Assembly (NCBI RefSeq): GCF_900103345.1
Contig: NZ_LT629702.1
Span: 4,402,001-4,466,000 of the forward strand
Reading direction: 5' to 3'
Length of the DNA stretch: 64,000 nucleotides
From: Pseudomonas azotoformans
Lineage (GTDB): Bacteria > Pseudomonadota > Gammaproteobacteria > Pseudomonadales > Pseudomonadaceae
Positions within the stretch are counted from its first letter, which is position 1, and the number at the start of each line of letters is the position of its first letter. The notes beneath the pieces were generated by a model that was not told where the DNA came from, searched no databases, and worked only from the letters and a program-made list of their open reading frames with translations. Made by a program: the position numbers and the translations under genes. Shown here one piece after another: positions 20,181 through 28,906 of this stretch.

Positions 20181-21548
20181 ATGCAAAAAGAAACTGAAAT
20201 CAAGCTCCGCGTCAGCCGCGAGACCCTCGCCGCGCTGCGTGAGCACCCGCTCCTGAAAAAACGCAACAAAAGTGGCTGGGAACGCCGTGAGTTGATGAAC
20301 CAGTACTTCGACACCCCCGAGCGCGACCTGGCCCAGGCCAAAGTCGCCCTGCGCCTGCGCAAAGACGGTGACGACATCATCCAGACCCTCAAGACCCGCG
20401 GCCAGAGCGTCGCCGGCTTGTCGGAACGTAATGAATACAACTGGGAACTGCCCAAAGCCAAGCTCGATGTAAAGAAGCTCGACGGCGAATGCTGGCCCGA
20501 TCAACTGGCCGAGCTGGACAAGAAGACCCTCAAGCCGATCTTCACCACTGACTTCGTGCGTGAGCGCGCCGAAATCGCCTGGGGCCGTGGCAAGGCCAAG
20601 GTGGTGATCGAAGCCGCCCTGGACCTGGGCCACGTGGTGGTCGGCAAGCAGAAAGAAGAAATCTGCGAGCTGGAACTGGAACTGCGCGAAGGCGAACCGT
20701 CTGCCCTGCTGGAACTGGCCGCCGAACTGGCCGCGACCCTGGCGTTGATGCCGTGCGATATCAGCAAGGCCGAGCGCGGCTACCGCCTGTACGACGCCAG
20801 CAGCTACTCCCTGAGCCTGCCGGCGCCGCAACTGCACGCCGAAATGCCGCTGGACGACGCGTTTGCCGCGATCATGTGGCACCTGCTCGGCAGCAGCCAA
20901 CGCCTGGCCGAGCAATACCGTTTCAATGGCCACTGGCGCCTGCTGCAAGACTGGGTCGACAACCTCGGCGAACTGCGTGCCCTGGTCGGCAGCCTTGGCC
21001 AGGCGGCGCCACGTCAGTCCACCAGCGAACTGCGCAGCGCACTCGATGCCCTGCTGGAAGACTGGCGCCCACTGGTACAGGCCGGTGATGACGACGAAGA
21101 CATCCGCAAAGCCGCGCCGGAACAGTTCGCCGAAGAACTGGACGACGTGCGCTGGGGCCTGTTCTCACTGAACGCTTCGCGCTGGCTGCTCGCCCGCACC
21201 TGGACCGCCGACCGCAACGTGCGTGGCAACCGCCAGGGCGCTGCGCAAATCACCAACTGGCTGCCGCGCCTGCTGGCCGACGATGCCGTCGCCCTGCAAC
21301 TGCCGCGCTACCAGCAACAGCCGGAAGACCTGGCCGAGCAACTGCCACGCATCGAACGCATCCAGGCCTGGCTGCACCATGCGCGTCAGGTGGTCGACAT
21401 TCCGGAATTGGACCGTTTGTACGGCGAGCTGAACAAGTTGGTGCAACTGGCCAACCAGCCGATCACGGACGAGTCGCTGGACGCGCGGATGCATCAGGCG
21501 ATTGCGGTGTATCAGAATCGGGCGTGGAAGACCTTGTTGCGTCTGTGA
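20181..21548 (+). CDS. CYTH-CHAD domain protein (inorganic triphosphatase YgiF type)
   Basis: A 455-residue protein with two domains. The N-terminal CYTH domain (about 1-200) starts with the diagnostic ExExK signature, seen as KETEIKLRV, and continues with RRELMNQYFDTP and ALRLRKDGDD; such domains bind triphosphates and in E. coli YgiF hydrolyse inorganic triphosphate. The C-terminal part (about 225-455) is a helical CHAD domain, rich in conserved basic residues such as LNASRWLLART and thought to bind polyphosphate. The start ATG follows the family's N-terminus; the open frame extends upstream without similarity. It is monocistronic, ending at a long palindrome. Confidence 0.9.
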   Translation: MQKETEIKLRVSRETLAALREHPLLKKRNKSGWERRELMNQYFDTPERDLAQAKVALRLRKDGDDIIQTLKTRGQSVAGLSERNEYNWELPKAKLDVKKLDGECWPDQLAELDKKTLKPIFTTDFVRERAEIAWGRGKAKVVIEAALDLGHVVVGKQKEEICELELELREGEPSALLELAAELAATLALMPCDISKAERGYRLYDASSYSLSLPAPQLHAEMPLDDAFAAIMWHLLGSSQRLAEQYRFNGHWRLLQDWVDNLGELRALVGSLGQAAPRQSTSELRSALDALLEDWRPLVQAGDDDEDIRKAAPEQFAEELDDVRWGLFSLNASRWLLARTWTADRNVRGNRQGAAQITNWLPRLLADDAVALQLPRYQQQPEDLAEQLPRIERIQAWLHHARQVVDIPELDRLYGELNKLVQLANQPITDESLDARMHQAIAVYQNRAWKTLLRL

Positions 21549-21554
21549 GATCGC

Positions 21555-21622
21555 CATCGGGAGCAAGCCCCCTCCCACATTTGAAATGCATTCCAAATGT
21601 GGGAGGGGGCTTGCTCCCGATG
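21555..21622. repeat. REPIN with 28-base arms between convergent genes
   Basis: Nearly perfect inverted arms (21555-21582, 21595-21622) with CGGGAGCAAGCCCCCTCCCACA and a 12-base loop. It fills the gap between the CHAD gene and the Lrp gene and could act as a barrier or terminator for both. Confidence 0.9.
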
Positions 21623-21634
21623 AGGCCGGTCCAG

Positions 21635-22105
21635 TCAGCGCAATACTGGCAGGCTGGTCGTGGACTTGATCTCGGATAACGCCACAATCGAATTGACCTC
21701 CTGAATCCCCGGCACCATCGACAGCTTCTCGAAGAAAAACCGCTCATACGCCTCGATGTCCGAGGTGACGATGCGCAGTAGAAAATCCACCGCCCCCATC
21801 AGCACATAACACTCCAGCACTTCCGGAAACCCGCGAATCGCGTCGGTGAACTCGGTGAAGTTGGAACGACCGTGGGCGTTGAGTTTCACTTCGGCGAATA
21901 TCTGCGTGTTGAGGCCGATCTTCTTGCGATCCAGCAAGGTCACCTGGCCGCGAATCACGCCCTCCTCCTTGAGACGTTGGATACGTCGCCAGCAAGGCGA
22001 CTGGGACAGGCCCACCTGTTCGGCGATCTGCGCGCTGGAGAGAGAAGCGTCTTCCTGCAACAGGGCCAGGATACGGCGGTCGTAGGCGTCCAACTCGCTG
22101 TGCAT
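21635..22105 (-). CDS. Lrp/AsnC-family transcriptional regulator
   Basis: A 156-residue feast/famine regulator. The N-terminal winged helix (about 4-62) shows LDAYDRRILALLQEDASLSS and the recognition helix region QVGLSQSPCWRRIQRLKEEG; the C-terminal RAM effector domain contains VLECYVLMGAVDFLLRIV, the glycine-containing turn that binds amino acids in this family. It does not look like DadR or BkdR, so no symbol is given. It diverges from a small ACT-domain protein across 127 bases, so that gene is the most likely target besides itself. Confidence 0.92.
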   Translation of the reverse strand: MHSELDAYDRRILALLQEDASLSSAQIAEQVGLSQSPCWRRIQRLKEEGVIRGQVTLLDRKKIGLNTQIFAEVKLNAHGRSNFTEFTDAIRGFPEVLECYVLMGAVDFLLRIVTSDIEAYERFFFEKLSMVPGIQEVNSIVALSEIKSTTSLPVLR

Positions 22106-22232
22106 ATAAATACCCTCTATTGCACTTATTCTGAATTGATTGATTCAATTTTTGACAAAACAGGCCCATCTTAGATAAGAAATCTCCCGTCGCGAATGTA
22201 AAAATTTCTCCAGTCGAATCTGGAGTTTTCCC

Positions 22233-22571
22233 ATGCACGCCGTCGAAACCAACCACCCCGCTACCCGCGTCGATGCATGGGCCGTCAACAGCGCCCATTG
22301 CCAGGCGCATTACCAGATCGTCGCCGAGGCGGAGCCGGATGTGCTGTGCCGGGTACTTAACTACTTCGCCCTGCAATGCCTCACGCCGCAGCAGGTCACG
22401 GTCAACCGCGAAGAAGACCTGCTGAACATCGGCATCGTGATGGACGGCCTGAGCTGGCACCGTGCCCAGGTGATCGGTGAAAAGATTCGAAACCTGATCA
22501 GCGTGTGCGCGCTGGACGTGTGGTCGGCTGATGCCGCGGGGCCTCTGGCAGTGGTGGCGGTCGCTCAGTAA
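22233..22571 (+). CDS. Free-standing ACT-domain protein (IlvN/IlvM-like)
   Basis: A 112-residue protein with no recognised enzyme part. Residues 25-95 read like a single ACT domain: AHYQIVAEAEPDVLCRVLNYFA (strand, conserved acidic-leucine turn, helix), then LTPQQVTVNRE, NIGIVMDGL and a helix ending KIRNLISVCALDV. The pattern is close to the small regulatory subunit of acetolactate synthase, where ACT domains bind branched-chain amino acids. There is no catalytic-subunit gene nearby. GGAG lies eight bases ahead of the ATG. It diverges from an Lrp/AsnC regulator. The fold call is by eye; ligand and partner are unknown. Confidence 0.65.
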   Translation: MHAVETNHPATRVDAWAVNSAHCQAHYQIVAEAEPDVLCRVLNYFALQCLTPQQVTVNREEDLLNIGIVMDGLSWHRAQVIGEKIRNLISVCALDVWSADAAGPLAVVAVAQ

Positions 22572-22654
22572 GAACCTGCAATACACGCCGGGAGGAAGAT
22601 ATTCAGGGGCTGGCTAGCCTGGGATTTACGCCCACTGCCCTCAGGAAAACCTTC

Positions 22655-24334
22655 ATGCCGGTTGATCAACGCTTGGAACTGCATCAACTGCTGCCGGCTT
22701 TGCTCGAAGGGCGACTGATCACCCCAGAAGTTGCACAGCAGTTGTCGGCGCTGCCGGCCAGCAACACCTTGCATCCCCTGGAACGCATCGCAGCCCTTGG
22801 CCCCAGCCTGGAAACCCTGTCCGAATGGCTGGCCCAGCATGCCGGGCAACCGTACCTGCGCATCGACCCGTTGAAGATCGATGTGGCGACGGTCGTGCCG
22901 CTGATGTCACACGCGTTCGCCCAACGCCACTCGATCCTTGCGGTGGCGGTGGACGCGCAGACGGTCACCGTCGCCAGCGCCCAGCCCCACGTCACCAGTT
23001 GGGAAGCCGGGCTGGCGCAAGTGCTCAAGCGCTCGATCAAGCGTGTGGTTGCCAACCCCAAGGACATAACGCGCTGTATCGGCGAGTTCTACCGGCTGGC
23101 GAAGTCCGTCAGCGGCGCCGATCAAAAAGTTGCGGCACCGGGCAACAACGAACTGCTCAACCTCGGCGCCAGCGACCAGGAGCCGGATGCCAACGACGCG
23201 CATATCGTCAACATCGTCGACTGGCTGTTGCAGTACGCTTTCGGCCAGCGCGCCAGCGATATCCACATTGAACCGTGCCGAGAACAGGGCCGTGTGCGCT
23301 TTCGCATCGACGGGTTGTTGCACGACGTCTATCAGTTCCCGCCCCAGGTCACGATGGCAGTGGTCAGCCGCCTCAAAAGCCTGGGCCGCATGAATGTGGC
23401 GGAAAAGCGCAGGCCCCAGGACGGTCGGGTCAAGACCAAAAGCCCGACCGGAGCAGAAGTGGAACTGCGCCTGTCCACCTTGCCCACGGCGTTTGGCGAA
23501 AAGCTGGTGATGCGGATCTTCGACCCACAGGTGCTGCTCAAGGGCTTTGACCAGCTTGGTTTATCCATTGATGACCAGCAACGCTGGCAAGCCATGACAA
23601 GCCAGACCAACGGCATCATCCTGGTCACCGGCCCTACCGGTTCAGGCAAGACCAGCACCCTCTACACCACGCTCAAGCAATTGGCCACGCGGGAGGTCAA
23701 CCTGTGCACGGTGGAAGATCCGATCGAGATGGTCGAGCCGGCGTTCAACCAGATGCAGGTGCAGCACAATATCGACCTGACCTTCGCCAGCGGTATCCGC
23801 GCCCTGCTCCGCCAGGACCCGGACATCATCATGATCGGCGAGATCCGCGACCAGGAGACCGCCGAAATGGCGATCCAGGCCGCGCTGACCGGGCACCTGG
23901 TGCTGTCGACCCTGCATACCAACGATGCACCCAGTGCCATCAGCCGCTTGCAGGAGCTGGGTATTGCGCATTATTTGATCAAAGCCACCTTGCTCGGCGT
24001 GATGGCGCAGCGTCTGGTGCGGGTTTTGTGCCCGCACTGCAAGCGGTCTCTGGGTGACGCCCATGAAGCGGTCGGGTGCTTTGAATGTCGACACAGCGGT
24101 TATCAGGGGCGGGCCGGCGTTTACGAAATCATGGTATTGAACGAGGCACTCAAGGCACTGATCACGCCTGGGGCCGATGTGCAGGCCCTGCGCCAGGCCG
24201 CAGTTACCCACGGCATGTGCAGCTTGCGCATGGCCGGCACGCAGAAGGTCGCGGCGGGGCTCACCACGATGGCGGAAGTCTTGCGGGTGACTCCCGGGGA
24301 TTCGGTAACAAATCCTTCGTTTGTTAAGCAGTGA
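22655..24334 (+). CDS. GspE/PilB-type secretion ATPase, orphan
   Basis: A 559-residue traffic ATPase of the type II secretion/type IV pilus family. The N-terminal 150 residues resemble the GspE/MshE N-terminal domain. The core has ASDIHIEPC, Walker A GPTGSGKT (about 326-333), the Asp box CTVEDPIEM, Walker B RQDPDIIMIGEIRD and the His box GHLVLSTLHTND. A zinc motif with CPHC (about residue 459) and CFEC (about 475) is present, as in GspE and PilB. No secretin, pseudopilin or platform protein lies near, so the partner system is elsewhere or unknown. It is followed by qmcA with its own ribosome site. Confidence 0.88.
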   Translation: MPVDQRLELHQLLPALLEGRLITPEVAQQLSALPASNTLHPLERIAALGPSLETLSEWLAQHAGQPYLRIDPLKIDVATVVPLMSHAFAQRHSILAVAVDAQTVTVASAQPHVTSWEAGLAQVLKRSIKRVVANPKDITRCIGEFYRLAKSVSGADQKVAAPGNNELLNLGASDQEPDANDAHIVNIVDWLLQYAFGQRASDIHIEPCREQGRVRFRIDGLLHDVYQFPPQVTMAVVSRLKSLGRMNVAEKRRPQDGRVKTKSPTGAEVELRLSTLPTAFGEKLVMRIFDPQVLLKGFDQLGLSIDDQQRWQAMTSQTNGIILVTGPTGSGKTSTLYTTLKQLATREVNLCTVEDPIEMVEPAFNQMQVQHNIDLTFASGIRALLRQDPDIIMIGEIRDQETAEMAIQAALTGHLVLSTLHTNDAPSAISRLQELGIAHYLIKATLLGVMAQRLVRVLCPHCKRSLGDAHEAVGCFECRHSGYQGRAGVYEIMVLNEALKALITPGADVQALRQAAVTHGMCSLRMAGTQKVAAGLTTMAEVLRVTPGDSVTNPSFVKQ

Positions 24335-24411
24335 AACCGTTCTTATCGGTGACAACACCGTTACAATCGGCCCAACGTCGTTTCACTGACACCATCAGAT
24401 AGGGAATCGCT

Positions 24412-25332
24412 ATGCAGATCGGAACCGTACTGCTTCTTTTCGTGGGTTTGGCCATCGCCATCCTGTTCATGGGCTTCAAGGTGGTCCCCCAGGGCTACCA
24501 ATGGACGGTCGAGCGTTTTGGCCGTTACACCAACACGCTCAAGCCTGGCTTGAACATCATCATCCCGGTCATGGACCGCATCGGTCGCAAGATCAACGTG
24601 ATGGAAAGCGTACTGGATATCCCGCCCCAGGAAGTCATCACCGCCGACAACGCCACCGTGCAGATCGACGCCGTGTGCTTCTTCCAGGTGGTCAACACCG
24701 CCCAGGCCGCCTACGAGGTCAACAACCTCGAGCACGCCATCCGCAACCTGCTGCAAACCAACATCCGTACCGTGCTCGGCTCCATGGAGCTGGACGCCAT
24801 GCTCAGCCAGCGTGACGGCATCAACGAAAAACTGCTGAAGACCGTGGACGAAGCCACCGCGCCGTGGGGCATCAAGATCACCCGTATCGAGATCAAGGAC
24901 ATCAGCCCGCCTGCCGACCTGATGGCCGCCATGTCGGGCCAGATGAAAGCCGAACGGATCAAGCGTGCGCAGATCCTCGAAGCCGAAGGCCTGCGCGCCT
25001 CGGCGATCCTGACTGCCGAAGGCAAGAAGCAGGCACAGATCCTCGAGGCCGAAGGTAGCCGGCAGGCGGCGTTCCTTGAATCCGAAGCCCGTGAGCGTCA
25101 GGCCGAAGCTGAAGCCCGCGCCACACAGGTGGTATCGGAAGCAATCGCGTCGGGCAACGTGCAGGCGGTCAACTACTTTGTCGCCCAGAAATACATCGAT
25201 GCCCTGGGCAAGCTGGCTTCGGCCAATAACAGCAAGGTCATCCTGATGCCACTGGAGGCCAGCCAGGTGATCGGCGCGGTTGGCGGTATCGGCGAGATCG
25301 TCAAGGCAACATTCGACAACAAGAAGGGCTGA
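24412..25332 (+). CDS. qmcA: SPFH/stomatin-type membrane protease-associated protein (QmcA)
   Basis: A 306-residue SPFH protein. One N-terminal membrane helix (about 4-22) is followed by the SPFH domain ([53 protein letters not shown]) and a C-terminal coiled coil rich in Glu-Ala-Arg repeats ([20 protein letters not shown]). Such proteins form ring-like scaffolds at the inner membrane. It is paired with an NfeD-family gene 11 bases downstream, the usual qmcA-nfeD arrangement, which supports both calls. Confidence 0.9.
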   Translation: MQIGTVLLLFVGLAIAILFMGFKVVPQGYQWTVERFGRYTNTLKPGLNIIIPVMDRIGRKINVMESVLDIPPQEVITADNATVQIDAVCFFQVVNTAQAAYEVNNLEHAIRNLLQTNIRTVLGSMELDAMLSQRDGINEKLLKTVDEATAPWGIKITRIEIKDISPPADLMAAMSGQMKAERIKRAQILEAEGLRASAILTAEGKKQAQILEAEGSRQAAFLESEARERQAEAEARATQVVSEAIASGNVQAVNYFVAQKYIDALGKLASANNSKVILMPLEASQVIGAVGGIGEIVKATFDNKKG

Positions 25333-25342
25333 GGCCAGCGCC

Positions 25343-25789
25343 ATGTGGGATTTCCTGCAGCATCTGTCGTTCTGGGATTGGCTGGCACTGGGCACGGTAC
25401 TGCTGATTCTTGAGGTCTTCGGCGCTGGCGGTTACCTGTTGTGGATGGGTATCGCTGCGGCCGCCGTGGGCGTGATCAAGTTTCTGGTGCCTCCCCTGGG
25501 GCTGGAATGGCAACTTCTGCTATTTGCCGTGTTGTCGATAATGACGGCGGTGTACTGGTGGAAGCGTCAGCGCAGCAGCGCCAAGGCCAGCGACCAGCCG
25601 GGTCTCAACGAACGCGGCTCCGAGCTGATCGGCCGCACCTTCGTGGTGCACCAGGCGATTGTGGATGGCCGGGGCAAGGTAAAAGTCGGTGATGGCGTAT
25701 GGATGGTGACCGGCCCGGACAGCCCCGTAGGCGCTCAAGTACGGGTGATTGGCCAGGAAGGCGTGGTATTAAGGGTTGAAACTGTTTAG
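25343..25789 (+). CDS. NfeD-family membrane protein
   Basis: A 148-residue short NfeD protein with two or three N-terminal membrane helices (about 8-70: WLALGTVLLILEVFGAGGYL, then LEWQLLLFAVLSIMTAVYWW) and a C-terminal OB-like domain (about 85-148, ending in GVVLRVETV). It partners SPFH proteins, here QmcA immediately upstream. ATG at 25343 is preferred because GAGG precedes it and because the earlier part of the frame overlaps qmcA. Confidence 0.88.
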   Translation: MWDFLQHLSFWDWLALGTVLLILEVFGAGGYLLWMGIAAAAVGVIKFLVPPLGLEWQLLLFAVLSIMTAVYWWKRQRSSAKASDQPGLNERGSELIGRTFVVHQAIVDGRGKVKVGDGVWMVTGPDSPVGAQVRVIGQEGVVLRVETV

Positions 25790-25858
25790 TCAGTGATGGA
25801 ACTCGGTTGGGCTAACTACAATCATAAAGTACAGATACCCCACCCGGAGTCACCCATC

Positions 25859-26173
25859 ATGCGTCTCAAATATGCTGTCGCAACCCTTGCTGTGCTTTCC
25901 CTCCCTGTCGGATCAGCCATGGCCGACAGTTTCTGGCGCAATGTCATTTCCTCGGGCGCCACTACCGGCTCGACGTACCTGACGTTCAAGGACCACAAGC
26001 TGGTGGTCGCCGCCCAAGACGACGCAGGCAGCTTCGTTGCCAGCGATGGCGGCATCCGTGGCCCATACCTGGAAGCCGCGATGCAGAAAGTCCGCGCCGA
26101 CAACCCTGGCCTGCAGGCCACGGACATGGAGCTGGCCAACGCTATCCTCGCGAAAAACGCAGTCACCGAATAA
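25859..26173 (+). CDS. Small exported DUF2388 protein
   Basis: A 104-residue protein with a signal peptide (about 1-22, ending SAMA) and a mature part SFWRNVISSGATTGSTYLTF that I recognise as the DUF2388 family of Pseudomonas, whose function is unknown. The repeated pattern of a conserved Ser-Ser-Gly-Ala-Thr-Thr stretch and an acidic-basic C-terminus is typical. It probably resides in the periplasm. A clear terminator follows, so it is likely a single-gene unit. Confidence 0.8.
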   Translation: MRLKYAVATLAVLSLPVGSAMADSFWRNVISSGATTGSTYLTFKDHKLVVAAQDDAGSFVASDGGIRGPYLEAAMQKVRADNPGLQATDMELANAILAKNAVTE

Positions 26174-26184
26174 CTCGGGCGCAA

Positions 26185-26220
26185 TAAAAAAATGCCGCTG
26201 TTAACAGCGGCATTTTTTTA
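26185..26220 (+). terminator. Factor-independent terminator after DUF2388 gene
   Basis: Arms AATGCCGCTG and CAGCGGCATT with a TTAA loop, flanked by A and T runs; could act in both directions but serves the plus-strand gene. Confidence 0.9.
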
Positions 26221-26362
26221 TCCTCAATTCCTACGGTCATCATCGCTGGGCACTACGCAAGCATTGCTGTTTTCCCAACTGCATACAGAGAAGTCCTGTC
26301 GAGCCTCACTCTGCAGGGCAGCAAGCTAAGGATTCCTTTTTTAATAAAGCGACTCACTGCCC

Positions 26363-27028
26363 ATGCACAAGATTGCCTACGCGCTGCTGTTCTCTGCATT
26401 TGCCACCGCCTACGCCCAGGCAGAAAGCTGGTACGGATCAGCCAAATTCAACAGCGCTCGCCAGAACCTCTCCAGCGCACTGCTCACCAGCCCGCGCGTC
26501 ACCGACAGGGTGGATGCCCCGGATAGCAGCAAGTCATTTGTCGCGTCCTTCGCCCTGGGGTATGCCTTTGACAGTGGCTGGCGCCTGGAAGGGGAGTACA
26601 CGATGCCAAACAGTTCGACCTTCAAATCCTACTGGGCCCCCTTCAATGCCAACGTCAACAGCCTGCATGTGCAGAGCCAGCGCTTGATGCTCAACGGCTA
26701 TAAAGATATCCCGATCAACCAGTGGCTATCGTTTTACGGCATGGCCGGTGTGGGCATCGCACGCATTGAGTCCGAAGGTTATCAAACCACTGAGACCCGT
26801 CGTTTTGCCAGCAACCGCCAACATAACCTTGCCTATAGCCTGGGCATTGGGCTGGAAGCCAAGGCCAGCGAGCGACTCACTCTAGGGGCTGGCTATCGTT
26901 ACACCGCCCTCGGCGACGTCGAAACTGGCTACAACACCTTTGCCAACCGTGTAAATGCACGGGACGAGCAACTCAAAGGCAAACTCAAGGAGCAGAACAT
27001 GTTCCTGGAAGCGCGGCTTGCCTTCTGA
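26363..27028 (+). CDS. Small outer-membrane beta-barrel protein (Opa/OmpA-barrel type)
   Basis: A 221-residue protein with a signal peptide (about 1-20, ending AQA) and a mature part built of alternating strands: ESWYGSAKFNSARQNLSS, FALGYAFDSGWRLEGEYTM, FYGMAGVGIARIESEGY, LAYSLGIGLEAKASERLTLG, ending FLEARLAF with terminal phenylalanine. This fits an eight-stranded barrel of the Opa or OmpA-like group. The function is unknown; such proteins can be adhesins or membrane-stability factors. The ribosome site is weak. It stands alone between a terminator and the next gene. Confidence 0.8.
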   Translation: MHKIAYALLFSAFATAYAQAESWYGSAKFNSARQNLSSALLTSPRVTDRVDAPDSSKSFVASFALGYAFDSGWRLEGEYTMPNSSTFKSYWAPFNANVNSLHVQSQRLMLNGYKDIPINQWLSFYGMAGVGIARIESEGYQTTETRRFASNRQHNLAYSLGIGLEAKASERLTLGAGYRYTALGDVETGYNTFANRVNARDEQLKGKLKEQNMFLEARLAF

Positions 27029-27036
27029 TCTTCCAA

Positions 27037-27067
27037 GAAGAATGCCGCCTTCGACGTGGCATTCTTC
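27037..27067 (+). terminator. Weak hairpin after barrel protein gene
   Basis: Ten-base stem GAAGAATGCC/GGCATTCTTC with an 11-base loop, eight bases after the stop codon, but without a following T run. Confidence 0.5.
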
Positions 27068-27186
27068 GGCTCAATGGTGACGATTCATTCACAGATGACA
27101 GGCTATATTCAGTCAAGCCGTGCAACCATGCCGGTACTGATACTTCGCTTACTCATCGCCAACCTGAAACGGATGCCTTCGTCGTC

Positions 27187-28329
27187 ATGAGCCAACTGCC
27201 CTTCCTGCCGTTTTCCAAACCCACCATCGATGAAGCCACCATTGCAGCGGTCGGCGATGTACTGCGCTCGGGCTGGATCACCAGCGGGCCGAAGGTGCAG
27301 GCCTTCGAGGCTCAGTTGTCGGAGTACTTTGGCGGTCGGCCGGTGCGCACCTTCAACTCGGGCACCTGCACCATGGAGATTGCCTTGCGCATTGCTGGCA
27401 TCGGGCCAGGTGATGAAGTCATCACCACGCCGATTTCCTGGGTAGCCACGGCCAACGTGATTCTGGAAGTGGGCGCTACGCCAGTGTTTGCCGATATTGA
27501 CCCGGTGACCCGCAATATCGACCTGTCCCAGGTGGAAGCGGCGATTACCCCGCGCACCAAGGCGATCATCCCGGTTTACCTGGCCGGCCTGCCCCTGGAT
27601 ATGCCGATGCTCTATGCGCTGGCGAACAAGTACAACCTGCGCATCATCGAGGATGCAGCGCAGGCGTTGGGTTCCAGCTGGGATGGCGAGCGTATCGGCG
27701 CCACTGGGGATTTTGTGTCGTTCAGTTTCCAGGCCAACAAGAACATCACCTCTTCCGAGGGCGGCTGCCTGGTGTTGAATAACGCCGAAGAAGCGCGCCT
27801 GGCAGAAAAATACCGCCTGCAGGGTGTTACCCGCACCGGCTTCGACGGCCTGGACGTAGATGTGCTGGGCGGCAAGTTCAACATGACTGACATCGCTGCC
27901 GCCATTGGCCTGGGGCAATTTGCCCACATCGAGCAGATCACCGCTCACCGCCAGAACCTGGCGCAGCACTACTTCCAATGCTTTGGCAGTGACTTTGAAG
28001 AGAAGTACGGTGCACAACTGCCGCCTGCCGACTTCGAGAATAGCAACTGGCACCTGTTCCAACTGGTGCTGCCGGAACGTCAGGACGGTCTGCCGGCCCG
28101 CGCCACGTTCATGGAGCAGATGCAGGCCCATGGCGTCGGCATTGGCTATCACTACCCGCCGATCCACCTGCTGAGCCTTTATCGGGCACAGGGATTCAAG
28201 GAAGGCATGTTCCCGGTGGCAGAGAAAGTGGGGCGCTTGATCGTGTCGTTGCCGATGTTTACGGCGATGACAGAGGCGGATGTGGAGCGGTCGGTGGCAG
28301 CCGTAAAAGCGGTACTGGCAGCAGGCTGA
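27187..28329 (+). CDS. DegT/DnrJ/EryC1/StrS-family aminotransferase, ArnB-like, orphan
   Basis: A 380-residue PLP-dependent sugar aminotransferase. The N-terminal LPFSKPTIDEATIAAVGDVL, SGWITSGPKVQAFE, PISWVATANVILEVGATPVF, IEDAAQALGS (Asp contacting PLP), the Schiff-base lysine in SFQANKNITSSEGG and NMTDIAAAIGLGQ follow ArnB, which makes 4-amino-4-deoxy-L-arabinose for lipid A, at almost the same length. No other arn or sugar-nucleotide genes are near, so the substrate is open; it may be a paralogue acting on another nucleotide sugar or on a polysaccharide precursor. The ribosome site ahead of the ATG is poor. Confidence 0.85.
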   Translation: MSQLPFLPFSKPTIDEATIAAVGDVLRSGWITSGPKVQAFEAQLSEYFGGRPVRTFNSGTCTMEIALRIAGIGPGDEVITTPISWVATANVILEVGATPVFADIDPVTRNIDLSQVEAAITPRTKAIIPVYLAGLPLDMPMLYALANKYNLRIIEDAAQALGSSWDGERIGATGDFVSFSFQANKNITSSEGGCLVLNNAEEARLAEKYRLQGVTRTGFDGLDVDVLGGKFNMTDIAAAIGLGQFAHIEQITAHRQNLAQHYFQCFGSDFEEKYGAQLPPADFENSNWHLFQLVLPERQDGLPARATFMEQMQAHGVGIGYHYPPIHLLSLYRAQGFKEGMFPVAEKVGRLIVSLPMFTAMTEADVERSVAAVKAVLAAG

Positions 28330-28352
28330 AAAATCCGGCTCACCGCAATCGA

Positions 28353-28440
28353 CTGTGGGAGCTGGCTTGCCTGCGATGGCATCACTGCGGCGTAACTGAT
28401 ACACCGCGGTGCCTGCATCGCAGGCAAGCCAGCTCCCACA
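28353..28440. repeat. REPIN, TGTGGGAGCTGGCTTGCCTGCGAT class
   Basis: Inverted arms (about 28354-28378 and 28416-28440) in the convergent gap between the aminotransferase gene and gcvH; the only copy of this class in the window. Confidence 0.88.
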
Positions 28441-28469
28441 TTGATTTGTATTGTTTCAACTACCTGTGT

Positions 28470-28853
28470 TTACTCGCCGATGGCGGCTTTATAGCCGGCA
28501 GCATCCAGCAATTTGTTCAGGTCAGCTGGGTTGCTTGGCTTGAGCTTGAAGATCCAAGCGCCGTAGGGATCAGAGTTCAGCAGCTCCGGGCTGCCACTCA
28601 GTTCTTCGTTGACGGCAATCACTTCGCCTGCAACCGGGGCGTAGATATCCGAGGCGGCCTTGACCGACTCAACCACACCCGCCTGGCCAGCAGCGTCAAA
28701 CTGGGCGCCCACTTCGGCCAACTCAACAAACACCACATCACCCAACGCTTCCTGAGCATGGTCGGAAATACCGACGGTCACGGTGCCGTCAGCTTCCAGG
28801 CGTGCCCATTCGTGGCTTTCGGCAAAACGCAGGTCGGCAGGGATATCGCTCAT
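28470..28853 (-). CDS. gcvH: Glycine cleavage system H protein
   Basis: A 127-residue lipoyl carrier protein that shuttles the aminomethyl group between the P, T and L components. The family core is [20 protein letters not shown], and the lipoylated lysine is K65 in [12 protein letters not shown]. The ATG at 28851-28853 with GAGG nine bases upstream gives the usual N-terminus. It follows gcvT by 53 bases. The gene for the P protein, next in many Pseudomonas, is not downstream here. Confidence 0.95.
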   Translation of the reverse strand: MSDIPADLRFAESHEWARLEADGTVTVGISDHAQEALGDVVFVELAEVGAQFDAAGQAGVVESVKAASDIYAPVAGEVIAVNEELSGSPELLNSDPYGAWIFKLKPSNPADLNKLLDAAGYKAAIGE

Positions 28854-28906
28854 AATCTGTGTCCTCAAGAAGTAATGTCAGCGGCCTTCGGCCTGCCGGA
28901 AATAGG

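Noticed and set aside
27037..27067. Strong terminator after the barrel-protein gene
   Set aside because: Good stem but no T run; kept only as a weak hairpin.
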